Source: Ruminococcaceae bacterium UBA5401 (GTDB taxonomy: Bacteria > Bacillota > Clostridia > Oscillospirales > Acutalibacteraceae). From it: a stretch of 8,528 nucleotides of DNA. The position numbers were made by a program, and so were the translations under genes. Of this stretch, positions 1 to 6,190 are shown piece by piece; the stretch's first letter is position 1, and every line of letters starts with the position of its first letter. The notes beneath the pieces are model-generated. The model was not told where the DNA came from, searched no databases, and saw only the letters and a list, made by a program, of their open reading frames with translations. The stretch lies in NCBI GenBank assembly GCA_002409675.1, contig DHOB01000013.1:1-8528 (forward strand), in the 5' to 3' direction.

Positions 1-58
1 AACTTGTTATTGCAATTCACGTAAAAATAAACTTAAAAAGCAAAGAAGGAAAAGATCG

Positions 59-1420
59 ATGAGAAAGTTCAAAAAAATCATATCTCTGCTTTTAACGGCC
101 GCCGTTGTGTTCCTTTCGGCTTGTTCCGGAAAGACGGCGGGAAAAAGCGCTTCTTCGGGCGGCGGAACGGGAAAAAGCGCTCAGAAAGTCGAGCTGAGCT
201 TTTATAACGACTATACGGCCCAGAACAGGGCCTCCGACGACAACGCCAGATTGTTTTACGATATGATGCGGCAGTTTGAGAAGGAAAACCCCACTATCAA
301 ACTGGACGTGACGGAGATTTCGCAGGACAACTATTCCAACAAAATCCAGGCGCAGAACGCCGGCGGGGATTTGCCGGACGTTTTCTTTCTCAAAGGCTCG
401 TGGGTGCAGTCGTTTATCCGGAACGGCTCCGTGGCGCCCCTGACGGATGCGCTGAACCGGTCCGGCATCAAGGACAAATACCGCCAGGGCATCTTCGACC
501 CGGTGACGTCGGGCGGAAAAATTTACGGGATGCCGACCCAGTACTCCGTGACCTGCCTGGTATTTTACAACAGCAATCTGTGGAAGTCCGTCGGCTACGA
601 ACAGTTTCCGGACAAGTGGGACGATGTTCTGGCAGCCTCGAAGAAATTCAAGGCAAAGGGGACTCCGGCGACAATCGCGCTCGGCAACAAGGACAAATGG
701 CCCTTTGAATCGACGATTCTGTCCTGCCTGGGGGACCGGTTCACCGGGACGGACTGGACCAGGAGCATCATAGCCCGGGACGGGAAGTCCAAGTTTACGG
801 ATGACGGCTTCGTCAAGGCGCTGCAGTTCTCGCAGAAGCTGGCGAAGTCCGGCCTTTTCAACGCGGATTACAATGCGATTACCGACGAGCAGGCCAGCAC
901 GCTCTACTGCCAGGGCAAGGCCGCCGCGGTTATCGACGGCTTCTGGGACGTCTCTTACATCAACGCAAACGCTTCGGACGAAGTGAAAAAGGCGACCAAA
1001 CTCGCGCTGCTTCCCGCGGTTGAGGGAGGCAAGGGAGATACCAAGGCGACTTCGGGAGGAGCCGGCTGGTTCATCGCCGAAAACAGCAGTCTGGAAGGCG
1101 AAAAGAAGAAGGCCGCCGAGAAATTCATCATGGCCATGACCGGGGAAGAATATTCCAAAAATCTGACCGCAAAATACGGTCTGATCGGGCCGGTCAACGT
1201 GGGCAAGACGGACACTTCCAAATTTTCCAACGTCACGCAGGACTATGTCAACCTTATCAACGGCGGCGTCACGCTGACGCCGATCTATGATATCCAGATG
1301 GACAGCACGGTCATCGACGTGATGAACACCGGCCTGCAGGACCTGCTGAACGGCAGCGTGCAGCCGGCCGACCTTGCGAAGCAGATTCAGGACGCCCAGG
1401 ACAAGGCGGGAGCAAAATAA
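59..1420 (+). CDS. Sugar ABC transporter solute-binding lipoprotein (SBP_bac_1 family, CUT1 type)
   Basis: Extracellular binding component of an ABC importer for a sugar or oligosaccharide. The 453-aa product begins with a basic signal peptide and a lipobox (LSAC), so it should be lipidated at Cys22 and tethered to the outer face of the membrane. A Gly/Ser/Lys linker (about residues 23-43) precedes a family 1 solute-binding fold, recognisable from the early beta strand VELSFYND and the LPDVFF segment at residues 105-110. Its length is normal for the family. The ATG is preceded by AGAAGGA at 44-50 with good spacing. Two permease genes of the matching class follow on the same strand, which supports the call. 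The substrate cannot be read from the sequence, and no glycoside hydrolase or regulator is present here to suggest it. The coding sequence of the linker contains a 14-bp direct repeat. Confidence 0.93.
   Translation: MRKFKKIISLLLTAAVVFLSACSGKTAGKSASSGGGTGKSAQKVELSFYNDYTAQNRASDDNARLFYDMMRQFEKENPTIKLDVTEISQDNYSNKIQAQNAGGDLPDVFFLKGSWVQSFIRNGSVAPLTDALNRSGIKDKYRQGIFDPVTSGGKIYGMPTQYSVTCLVFYNSNLWKSVGYEQFPDKWDDVLAASKKFKAKGTPATIALGNKDKWPFESTILSCLGDRFTGTDWTRSIIARDGKSKFTDDGFVKALQFSQKLAKSGLFNADYNAITDEQASTLYCQGKAAAVIDGFWDVSYINANASDEVKKATKLALLPAVEGGKGDTKATSGGAGWFIAENSSLEGEKKKAAEKFIMAMTGEEYSKNLTAKYGLIGPVNVGKTDTSKFSNVTQDYVNLINGGVTLTPIYDIQMDSTVIDVMNTGLQDLLNGSVQPADLAKQIQDAQDKAGAK
138..181 (+). repeat. 14-bp direct repeat in the lipoprotein linker
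   Basis: The sequence CGGGAAAAAGCGCT occurs at 138-151 and again at 168-181, a period of 30 bp (10 codons). It lies in the linker just after the lipidated cysteine and encodes two GKSA units. It is probably a small in-frame linker duplication rather than a regulatory element. Confidence 0.7.
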
Positions 1421-1438
1421 GCGCGGCAGCGCAGAATC

Positions 1439-1471
1439 GCGTGAATCCTTCCGAAAAAGAGGGATTCACGC
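1439..1471 (+). promoter_or_regulatory. Intercistronic hairpin between binding-protein and permease genes
   Basis: A perfect 10-bp inverted repeat, GCGTGAATCC at 1439-1448 and GGATTCACGC at 1462-1471, encloses a 13-nt loop. It lies 19 nt after the lipoprotein stop and ends 11 nt before the permease ribosome binding site. No real T-run follows, so full termination is unlikely. By analogy with other binding-protein operons, such a hairpin can protect the upstream message from 3' decay or attenuate transcription, giving more binding protein than permease. The structure is seen directly and the role is inferred. Confidence 0.7.
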
Positions 1472-1481
1472 CGTTTACAGC

Positions 1482-1498
1482 GGGAGGTGTCGCTTTTG
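1482..1498 (+). promoter_or_regulatory. Ribosome binding site that selects the TTG start of the first permease
   Basis: GGGAGG at 1482-1487 is the only good Shine-Dalgarno sequence here. The furthest in-frame start, GTG at 1487, overlaps it and cannot be used with it. The in-frame TTG at 1496-1498 lies 8 nt after the GGAGG core, the usual spacing, so it is taken as the start. Confidence 0.7.
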
Positions 1499-2389
1499 CA
1501 GAATCCGATTGCGCCGAAAAAGCATGTCCTGCTCTTGTATCTGCTGCCCGGTTTTCTGCTTTATACTTTTGTGGTCGTCGTCCCCATTTTCGTCGCCGCC
1601 TACTGCGGATTTTTCAACTGGTCCGGCGGCCCGAAGATGAGGTTCATCGGCTTTCGGAATTACGCCGAGCTCTTTAAGGACGGCGTGTTCTGGCTTTCTT
1701 TTCGCAACAACATTCTGCTCACGGTCATCAGCGCCGTGGGGCAGATCGGCATCGCCTTTTTGTTCGCGTCCCTGCTTTCCTCCGGCCTGGTTCGCGCCAA
1801 GGCGTTCCACCGCACCGTGATTTTTCTGCCCTGCGTGTTTTCCGCGGTGGTGGTCGGGTTTATCTGGAGCATGATTTACGACTACAACTACGGCCTGATC
1901 AACCAGTTCCTGAAGCTCATAGGGAAAGGCAGCGCCGTGAAACCGTGGCTGAGCGACCCGAAATGGTCCCTGGTGCTGGTTACGATTCCCCTTGTTTGGC
2001 AGTACATCGGCTACTATATGGTCATCCTGCTCTCCGCGTACTCCTCTATCGACAGGAGCGTCCTGGAGATGGCGGAACTGGACGGCGCCACGGGGTGGAA
2101 AAAAGCGGTTTACATCACCCTGCCGCTGCTGAAGAATACCCTTTTCGTCTGCCTGACGCTCTGCATCGCCGGCAGCATGAGGGTTTTCGACAACATCTAT
2201 GTGATGACGGGCGGCGGACCCGGAAATTCCTCGAGCGTGATGGCCCTCTACGCCTACAACACCTCGTTCGTGCGCTACCGGATGGGGTATGGCAGCGCCA
2301 TGTCCATCCTGATTCTCGCGCTGAGCCTGCTCATCATAGGCGGAAGCCGCGGGCTGCTGGCACGCTTCAACAGAAAGGAGGGAACGTAA
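1496..2389 (+). CDS. Sugar ABC transporter permease (MalF/UgpA-like, CUT1 type)
   Basis: Membrane component of the sugar importer. With the TTG start the product has 297 residues, typical of the shorter MalF-like proteins. The first membrane helix begins almost at once (HVLLLYLLPGF onward), and about six helices are expected. The cytoplasmic loop carries the EAA motif, EMAELDGATG at residues 191-200 followed by W and a LPLL segment, which docks onto the ATPase subunit. A second family hallmark, VMTGGGPGNSS, lies after the fifth helix region. The stop codon is immediately followed by the ATG of the second permease, so the two are translationally linked. GTG at 1487 is a longer alternative start but overlaps the ribosome binding site. 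No ATP-binding subunit is encoded next to it. Confidence 0.93.
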   Translation: MQNPIAPKKHVLLLYLLPGFLLYTFVVVVPIFVAAYCGFFNWSGGPKMRFIGFRNYAELFKDGVFWLSFRNNILLTVISAVGQIGIAFLFASLLSSGLVRAKAFHRTVIFLPCVFSAVVVGFIWSMIYDYNYGLINQFLKLIGKGSAVKPWLSDPKWSLVLVTIPLVWQYIGYYMVILLSAYSSIDRSVLEMAELDGATGWKKAVYITLPLLKNTLFVCLTLCIAGSMRVFDNIYVMTGGGPGNSSSVMALYAYNTSFVRYRMGYGSAMSILILALSLLIIGGSRGLLARFNRKEGT

Positions 2390-3253
2390 ATGGGGGCTTC
2401 AGCGCCCGGCGCACGGAAGCGGGGTTCGCTCCGGCGCACAATCGGCAGGGTCATCGTCAATTTTCTGATGATTGTGTTTTCCGTCTCCTGCCTTTATCCC
2501 GTCGTATGGCTCTTCTATGCCTCTCTCAACAACAAAAGGGATTTCACCGTCAACCCCGTGGCCCTTCCCAAGGCGCCGAACCTCGACAATTACTTCGCGA
2601 TCTTTTCCCAGAGCGATATGGGCGTCTGGATGCTGAACACCCTGCGGAACACGGCGGTTTCGCTGCCCCTCATCCTGCTTTTCGGGTTCGTGATCGGCTA
2701 TCTGCTTTCCCGGTTCCATTTTCGGGGGCACACGGCACTGTACGGCTATTTCCTTCTGGGCATCGTGATTCCCATCCATGCGCTCATGATTCCCCTGTAC
2801 GTCCAGTTTAAAAAGTGCCATATCCTCAACCGCTGGTTCACGCTGCCCGTCGCCTACGTCGCGTTCGGAATGCCCATCGTGATTTTTCTGGTCGAAAGCT
2901 ACGTCCACAGCATCCCCGTCGAAATGGAAGAAGCCGCGACCCTGGACGGCTCCGGCTTTTCGCGGACGCTGTTCAGCATCATCCTGCCGATTTGCAGGCC
3001 GGTGCTGGTCACGGCCGGCATCATCCAGTTCTTTACCTGCTGGAACGAGTTCTCATTCGCGCTGATTCTTGTCAGCAAGGACACCCTGGTCACGCTGCCC
3101 GTGGGGATGACTTTGTTCAAGGGCCAGTATTCGACGGACTATCCGGGCATGATGGCCGCCATGTTTCTTTCGATTCTGCCCGCCATCATCCTCTACCTGG
3201 CCTTTTCCAAGCAGATCATCAAGGGCATGGTGACCGGGGCGGTCAAGGGCTAA
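2390..3253 (+). CDS. Sugar ABC transporter permease (MalG/UgpE-like, CUT1 type)
   Basis: Second membrane subunit of the importer, expected to form a heterodimer with the preceding permease. The 287-aa protein has a basic N-terminus, then a first helix (VIVNFLMIVFSVSCLYPVVW), a large external loop and about five further helices. The EAA loop, starting at Glu178 with EEAATLDGSG at residues 180-189 followed by a IILPICRP segment, is the MalG-type coupling motif. The ATG abuts the stop of the upstream gene with no gap, and AAGGAGG lies inside the 3' end of that gene at the right spacing, so coupled translation is likely. The TAA overlaps the stop codon of the convergent TSUP gene, and I see no terminator hairpin directly after it. 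Confidence 0.93.
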   Translation: MGASAPGARKRGSLRRTIGRVIVNFLMIVFSVSCLYPVVWLFYASLNNKRDFTVNPVALPKAPNLDNYFAIFSQSDMGVWMLNTLRNTAVSLPLILLFGFVIGYLLSRFHFRGHTALYGYFLLGIVIPIHALMIPLYVQFKKCHILNRWFTLPVAYVAFGMPIVIFLVESYVHSIPVEMEEAATLDGSGFSRTLFSIILPICRPVLVTAGIIQFFTCWNEFSFALILVSKDTLVTLPVGMTLFKGQYSTDYPGMMAAMFLSILPAIILYLAFSKQIIKGMVTGAVKG

Positions 3254-4053
3254 CCGACTCCGAAGTAAGCCTGGATGAACAGGAAGACGGAGAGCGCGAC
3301 CGCGGCGAAGGCGATTGCGAACTTCAGCGGCCTGGACGGCACGCGGCGCACGATGTACGGGCCGATCGCCCCGCCCACGAACAGGCCGGCGGCCAGCGGC
3401 AGGGCCGCCTGCCAGTAAATGTGCGACCGGAAGGCGAACACGATGGTGGCGGTCAGGTTCGACGCCCCAAGCGAGACGTTCCTCAGGGCGTTGCACTCGG
3501 CGAATCCCAGGCTGCTGGTCGCCGTGAGGATCGCCAGCATGACGACCCCGCCGGCCGCGCCGAAATATCCCGTGTAGGCCCCGACCACAAAAATGGCGGC
3601 CCCGACGGCGGCCTCGGCGACCCATCCGCGCCGGCCGCCTTTTTTCATGCCGGAAGCGGCGGGCTGCCGGCGCGGGCGGCCGGGGCGGATTTCCGGCCAC
3701 AGAATCAGCAGCGCCGAGCCGAAGATAAAATAGGGGACCACATATTCAAAAGATTTCGCCGGAGCCGCCAGCAGAAGCAGGCTTCCGCAGAGGCTGCCGC
3801 CCGCCGTGAGGGGCAGCAGCTTCAAAAGCTCGCGGAGGTGCCCGTGCAGCTCTCGCTTGGATGTCGCCCCGGAGCCGACCGCGGTAAGGACCAGGGCGGC
3901 GGTGTTCGTCACGTTGGCGGCGACGGGGGGAATCCCCGCGAAAAGCAGCGCCGGATAGGAGACGAGCGAGGCGAGCCCTGCCACGGAACTGGCGATTCCG
4001 GCCAGAACGCCGGCCGGAAGAAGGAGGACGATGTATTTCCACAGTGTCAGCAC
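3250..4053 (-). CDS. TSUP (TauE/SafE) family membrane transporter
   Basis: Integral membrane protein of the TauE/SafE family (formerly DUF81), whose characterised members export or import sulfite, sulfoacetate and other small organosulfur or carboxylate anions. The 267-aa product shows the internal duplication of the family. The first half opens with GIASSVAGLASLVSYPALL, and the second half has the glycine-rich counterpart GYFGAAGGVVML. A strongly cationic loop rich in Arg, Pro and Gly lies between them, and about eight helices are expected. The start is GTG, preceded by AAAGGA with 6-nt spacing. The gene runs against the permease operon and its stop overlaps that of the permease. It is transcribed away from the pseudokinase gene. 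The substrate is unknown, and no sulfur-metabolism gene is nearby. Confidence 0.88.
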   Translation of the reverse strand: MLTLWKYIVLLLPAGVLAGIASSVAGLASLVSYPALLFAGIPPVAANVTNTAALVLTAVGSGATSKRELHGHLRELLKLLPLTAGGSLCGSLLLLAAPAKSFEYVVPYFIFGSALLILWPEIRPGRPRRQPAASGMKKGGRRGWVAEAAVGAAIFVVGAYTGYFGAAGGVVMLAILTATSSLGFAECNALRNVSLGASNLTATIVFAFRSHIYWQAALPLAAGLFVGGAIGPYIVRRVPSRPLKFAIAFAAVALSVFLFIQAYFGVG

Positions 4054-4128
4054 GATTTTTCCTTTCGATGCGGCCCGGCAGATTTTTTGGGGCGGGCTGA
4101 AAAATTCCGGGGCACGGCACTGTTTTCT

Positions 4129-4157
4129 ATTATAAAAGCGGGAGGGGCGGAATACAA
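4129..4157 (-). promoter_or_regulatory. Sigma-A-type promoter of the TSUP gene
   Basis: On the minus strand a perfect TATAAT lies at 4134-4129. A weaker -35, TTGTAT, lies at 4157-4152 with 17-bp spacing. Transcription would begin near 4122 and leave a leader of about 70 nt before the GTG start. It is positioned back to back with the promoter of the plus-strand gene. Confidence 0.6.
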
Positions 4158-4178
4158 TTCTTTTTTTCGCAGGACCTG

Positions 4179-4193
4179 AAAGGCGAAGCCTTT
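4179..4193. repeat. Small perfect inverted repeat between the divergent promoters
   Basis: AAAGGC at 4179-4184 and GCCTTT at 4188-4193 are separated by GAA. The repeat lies between the two divergent promoters, just upstream of the plus-strand -35. No T-run follows on either strand, so it is not a terminator. It could be an operator, but this is only inferred from its place. Confidence 0.4.
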
Positions 4194-4201
4194 GCGCCGC
4201 C

Positions 4202-4231
4202 TTGCAAGAGCCGCGGCGGATGTGGTATAAT
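4202..4231 (+). promoter_or_regulatory. Extended -10 promoter of the PASTA pseudokinase gene
   Basis: TATAAT at 4226-4231 is preceded by TGG, giving the extended -10 form TGnTATAAT. A -35-like TTGCAA lies at 4202-4207 with 18-bp spacing. Transcription would start near 4238, leaving a leader of about 140 nt before the ATG at 4378. A second TATAAT at 4297-4302 has no good -35 and is a weaker alternative. Confidence 0.65.
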
Positions 4232-4308
4232 CTTACCCTGATAGAGTATAAATTTACGGGGCTTTTTCGGATAATTTTATCGTTCCGGAAGCAGAATATA
4301 ATAAAGAG

Positions 4309-4345
4309 AGGCCGGGGCGGCGAAAGGGAACGGACCGCCCAGCCT
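4309..4345 (+). promoter_or_regulatory. GC-rich hairpin in the pseudokinase mRNA leader
   Basis: GGGCGG at 4315-4320 pairs with CCGCCC at 4335-4340 around a 14-nt loop. AGGC at 4309-4312 can pair with GCCT at 4342-4345 outside a small internal loop. The structure ends about 20 nt before the GGAGG ribosome binding site at 4366-4370. Only a weak T-rich stretch follows. A leader control element is possible; I do not recognise a known riboswitch class. Confidence 0.4.
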
Positions 4346-4377
4346 ACTCTGTATTTTACGGGGTCGGAGGCGCCAGC

Positions 4378-6075
4378 ATGACTGATTCAGGCTATCTGTG
4401 CATGAACTGCATGGCCGACATGGGGGGAAAGGAAGTCTGCCCCGCCTGTGGACGCCGGAAAGGCGAGCCGCAGGCGAAAGACGGCCTTCCGCTCGGGACG
4501 GTCCTGCAGGGAAGGTATCTCGTCGGGTATATCAAGCACAGGAACGGGGAGGGGCTCGTCTATATCGGTTTCGACCAGGTTCTGAACCTGCCGGTCGGGC
4601 TGCACGAGTTCTTTCCGGATTCCATCTGCAAGCGCGCCGGGGACGGCCGGGGCGTGTGCGTCCTCGGCGGCAACGAGCCGGTTTTCCACGAACAGCAGGA
4701 GAAATTTCTCAGCTATGCGCGGGATATTGCCCATATGCGCGGGCTTTCGGCCATCCTTCAGATTTACGATATCTTCGGGGAAAATCATACCTCTTACACG
4801 GTTTCGGAGTGGGACAACAGCATCACGCTGCGCTATTTTGTGGAACGGAGCGGCGGCAGCCTCGGCTGGAACGCCGCGCGGCAGCTTTTTATGCCGGTTC
4901 TTTCCGCGCTGAGCGTGCTGCACGCCCATTCCGTGGGGCATTACGGCGTTTCGCCCGACACCCTGCAGATCAAGCAGGACGGCAAAATGAAGCTGGCCGG
5001 CTTTTCAATCGACACGGTGCGCCGGCTGGACACCGAGCTTCCCCCGGACCTTGCGCCGGGCTGCGCCGCGGTCGAGCAGTACGGCGGGGGGGCCGGCCTG
5101 GGCGAGGCGACGGATATCTACGGCTTCGCTGCGTCGCTGTTTTTTGCGCTGACCGGTTCTTTTCCGCCCGAAGCCACAAAGCGGCGCGCGGATGCGCGGC
5201 TGCTGATTCCGAACGCCATTCTGCGCAGCCTGCCGCCCTATGTCCTGACCGCCCTCGCGAACGCCCTGCAGGTTTCGCCGGAACGGCGCACCGCGTCGTT
5301 CGAGCGCCTGCGCGCAGAGCTTTCCGCCGCCCCGGCCGTCACGGCGGCAATTGAGGAAAGCCAGCGGTTCCGGCGCGTTCCGCCGGAGCAGCCGCGCCCC
5401 GCCGCGCCGCCGGCACAGAAAGCGAAGCGTGAGGTCCCGGGCTTTGTGTGGGTGCTTTCGTCGTGCGTCGCCATGCTTGCGATTCTCGCCGTCGCGGGGT
5501 TTCTCTGGATGCGCTATTCCGGACTGAATGAAGCGGAGCCGGAAACGCAGGCGGCCACGGCCTCTCAGTCCGAGTCGGAGGAATCTGCGGCGGACCTGCA
5601 GTCTTCTTCCCAGGCCGGGCTGATGATCGACGTGCCGAACCTTGTGGGCCAGAATTATGCGGATCTCGAGTCCGACCTTTCTTCCCGCAAGGGCGACCGG
5701 GAATATCAGCTTCTGCTTTCTTCCCAGCAGTTCAGCGATACCGTCCCGGAGGGCTGCATCCTTTCGCAGGACCCGAAGCCGGGTGCAAAGATGGCGAAGG
5801 GGACCGCGATTGTGGTCGTGGTCAGCGAAGGCGCGGCAGTCCGGACTTTGCCGAAGGTCGCGGGCAAGACGCTGTCGGAAGCGTCCGGTGCGGTCACGGA
5901 CGCCGGCTTTGTCCCCTCCAAGGCGGAAGAGCCGAGCGACACCGTGCCGGAAGGCCGCGTGATAGGCTATCAGGATGTCAAGGAAGGCAGCCAGATGGCC
6001 TACGGCTCGCATGTGGTCCTGGTCGTCAGCAGCGGACCCGCCCCCTCGTCCGGCAGCAGCGCTCCGGCGGGCTGA
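4378..6075 (+). CDS. Zinc-ribbon, degenerate Ser/Thr kinase-fold membrane protein with two PASTA repeats (predicted pseudokinase)
   Basis: The 565-aa protein has four parts. First is a zinc ribbon (C8-x2-C11, C21-x2-C24). Then comes a kinase-like domain at about 40-315. A basic segment leads into one membrane helix (about 355-378), then an acidic Ser-rich linker. Two PASTA repeats follow (about 419-484 and 489-553) and should lie outside the cell. Compared with bacterial PASTA-kinase relatives, the ATP-site Lys is His76 (in VGLHEFFP), the alpha-C Glu is Tyr113 (in FLSYARDIA), the HRD loop is H188-Y-G190 with Asn replaced by Thr195, and DFG is G208-F-S. The fold is still visible in VEQY at 232-235, TDIY at 245-248, LTGSFPPEA and PERR. 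PASTA repeats in PknB/PrkC kinases bind peptidoglycan fragments, so a wall-sensing or scaffolding role is inferred, without phosphotransfer. No PP2C phosphatase gene adjoins it. The ATG follows GGAGG by 7 nt. Confidence 0.88.
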   Translation: MTDSGYLCMNCMADMGGKEVCPACGRRKGEPQAKDGLPLGTVLQGRYLVGYIKHRNGEGLVYIGFDQVLNLPVGLHEFFPDSICKRAGDGRGVCVLGGNEPVFHEQQEKFLSYARDIAHMRGLSAILQIYDIFGENHTSYTVSEWDNSITLRYFVERSGGSLGWNAARQLFMPVLSALSVLHAHSVGHYGVSPDTLQIKQDGKMKLAGFSIDTVRRLDTELPPDLAPGCAAVEQYGGGAGLGEATDIYGFAASLFFALTGSFPPEATKRRADARLLIPNAILRSLPPYVLTALANALQVSPERRTASFERLRAELSAAPAVTAAIEESQRFRRVPPEQPRPAAPPAQKAKREVPGFVWVLSSCVAMLAILAVAGFLWMRYSGLNEAEPETQAATASQSESEESAADLQSSSQAGLMIDVPNLVGQNYADLESDLSSRKGDREYQLLLSSQQFSDTVPEGCILSQDPKPGAKMAKGTAIVVVVSEGAAVRTLPKVAGKTLSEASGAVTDAGFVPSKAEEPSDTVPEGRVIGYQDVKEGSQMAYGSHVVLVVSSGPAPSSGSSAPAG

Positions 6076-6131
6076 GGCCCGGTTTTACGCCGCGCTTTCC
6101 GGAAGGGCGGCAGGCCGGTTTTAAGATGAAA

Positions 6132-6173
6132 ACAGGCTCTCCTTCTTTTTATGGAAGGAAAGCCTGTCTTTTA
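6132..6173. terminator. Bidirectional intrinsic terminator between the pseudokinase gene and rpsR
   Basis: A 7-bp stem (ACAGGCT with AGCCTGT, 6132-6138 and 6161-6167) continues past one mismatch into a further 6-bp stem (TCCTTC-type arms at 6140-6145 and 6154-6159) with an 8-nt loop. TCTTTT follows on the plus strand. On the minus strand the stem is followed by TTTTCATC. It can therefore end both the plus-strand pseudokinase transcript and the minus-strand rpsF-ssb-rpsR transcript. Confidence 0.88.
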
Positions 6174-6190
6174 ACAGCCGTAAACCCCGT

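Larger units (their letters stand above)
4054..4377. other. Divergent intergenic region with two promoters and a long leader
   Basis: This 324-bp stretch between two divergent genes holds no convincing gene. From left to right it contains the TSUP ribosome binding site and minus-strand promoter, a T-run (4161-4167), a perfect hairpin AAAGGC-GAA-GCCTTT (4179-4193), the plus-strand promoter, an AT-rich part with a second TATAAT (4297-4302) and the imperfect dyad GATAA-TT-TTATC (4270-4281), and a GC-rich hairpin (4309-4345) before the pseudokinase ribosome binding site. The 9-mer TTTACGGGG occurs at 4253-4261 and 4355-4363. Confidence 0.6.

Noticed and set aside
10..38. A possible promoter TTGCAA, 17 bp, TTAAAA upstream of the binding-protein gene
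   Set aside because: The -10 matches only half the consensus in a generally AT-rich stretch. The real promoter may lie before the window.
140..155. A catabolite-response-element-like sequence around GAAAAAGCGCTTCT in the binding-protein gene
   Set aside because: The TG that should begin the site is missing and the same bases recur 30 bp later as part of the linker repeat, so coding repetition explains it better.
3053..3700. A 215-codon minus-strand frame overlapping the TSUP gene in another frame
   Set aside because: It is almost entirely Arg, Gly, Pro and His and lacks the membrane helices present in the TSUP frame.
2815..4179. A 454-codon plus-strand frame overlapping the second permease and lying antisense to the TSUP gene
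   Set aside because: The translation is rich in Arg, Gly, Pro and His with no hydrophobic core or motif. It is a by-product of GC-rich codons in the two real genes.
4297..4302. A second TATAAT in the pseudokinase leader
   Set aside because: No acceptable -35 lies 16-18 bp upstream. It is kept only as a weak alternative to the extended -10 promoter at 4202-4231.
5005..6012. A 335-codon minus-strand frame across the pseudokinase gene
   Set aside because: It is Arg-rich with low complexity and no motif, while the plus strand has clear kinase-fold and PASTA features.
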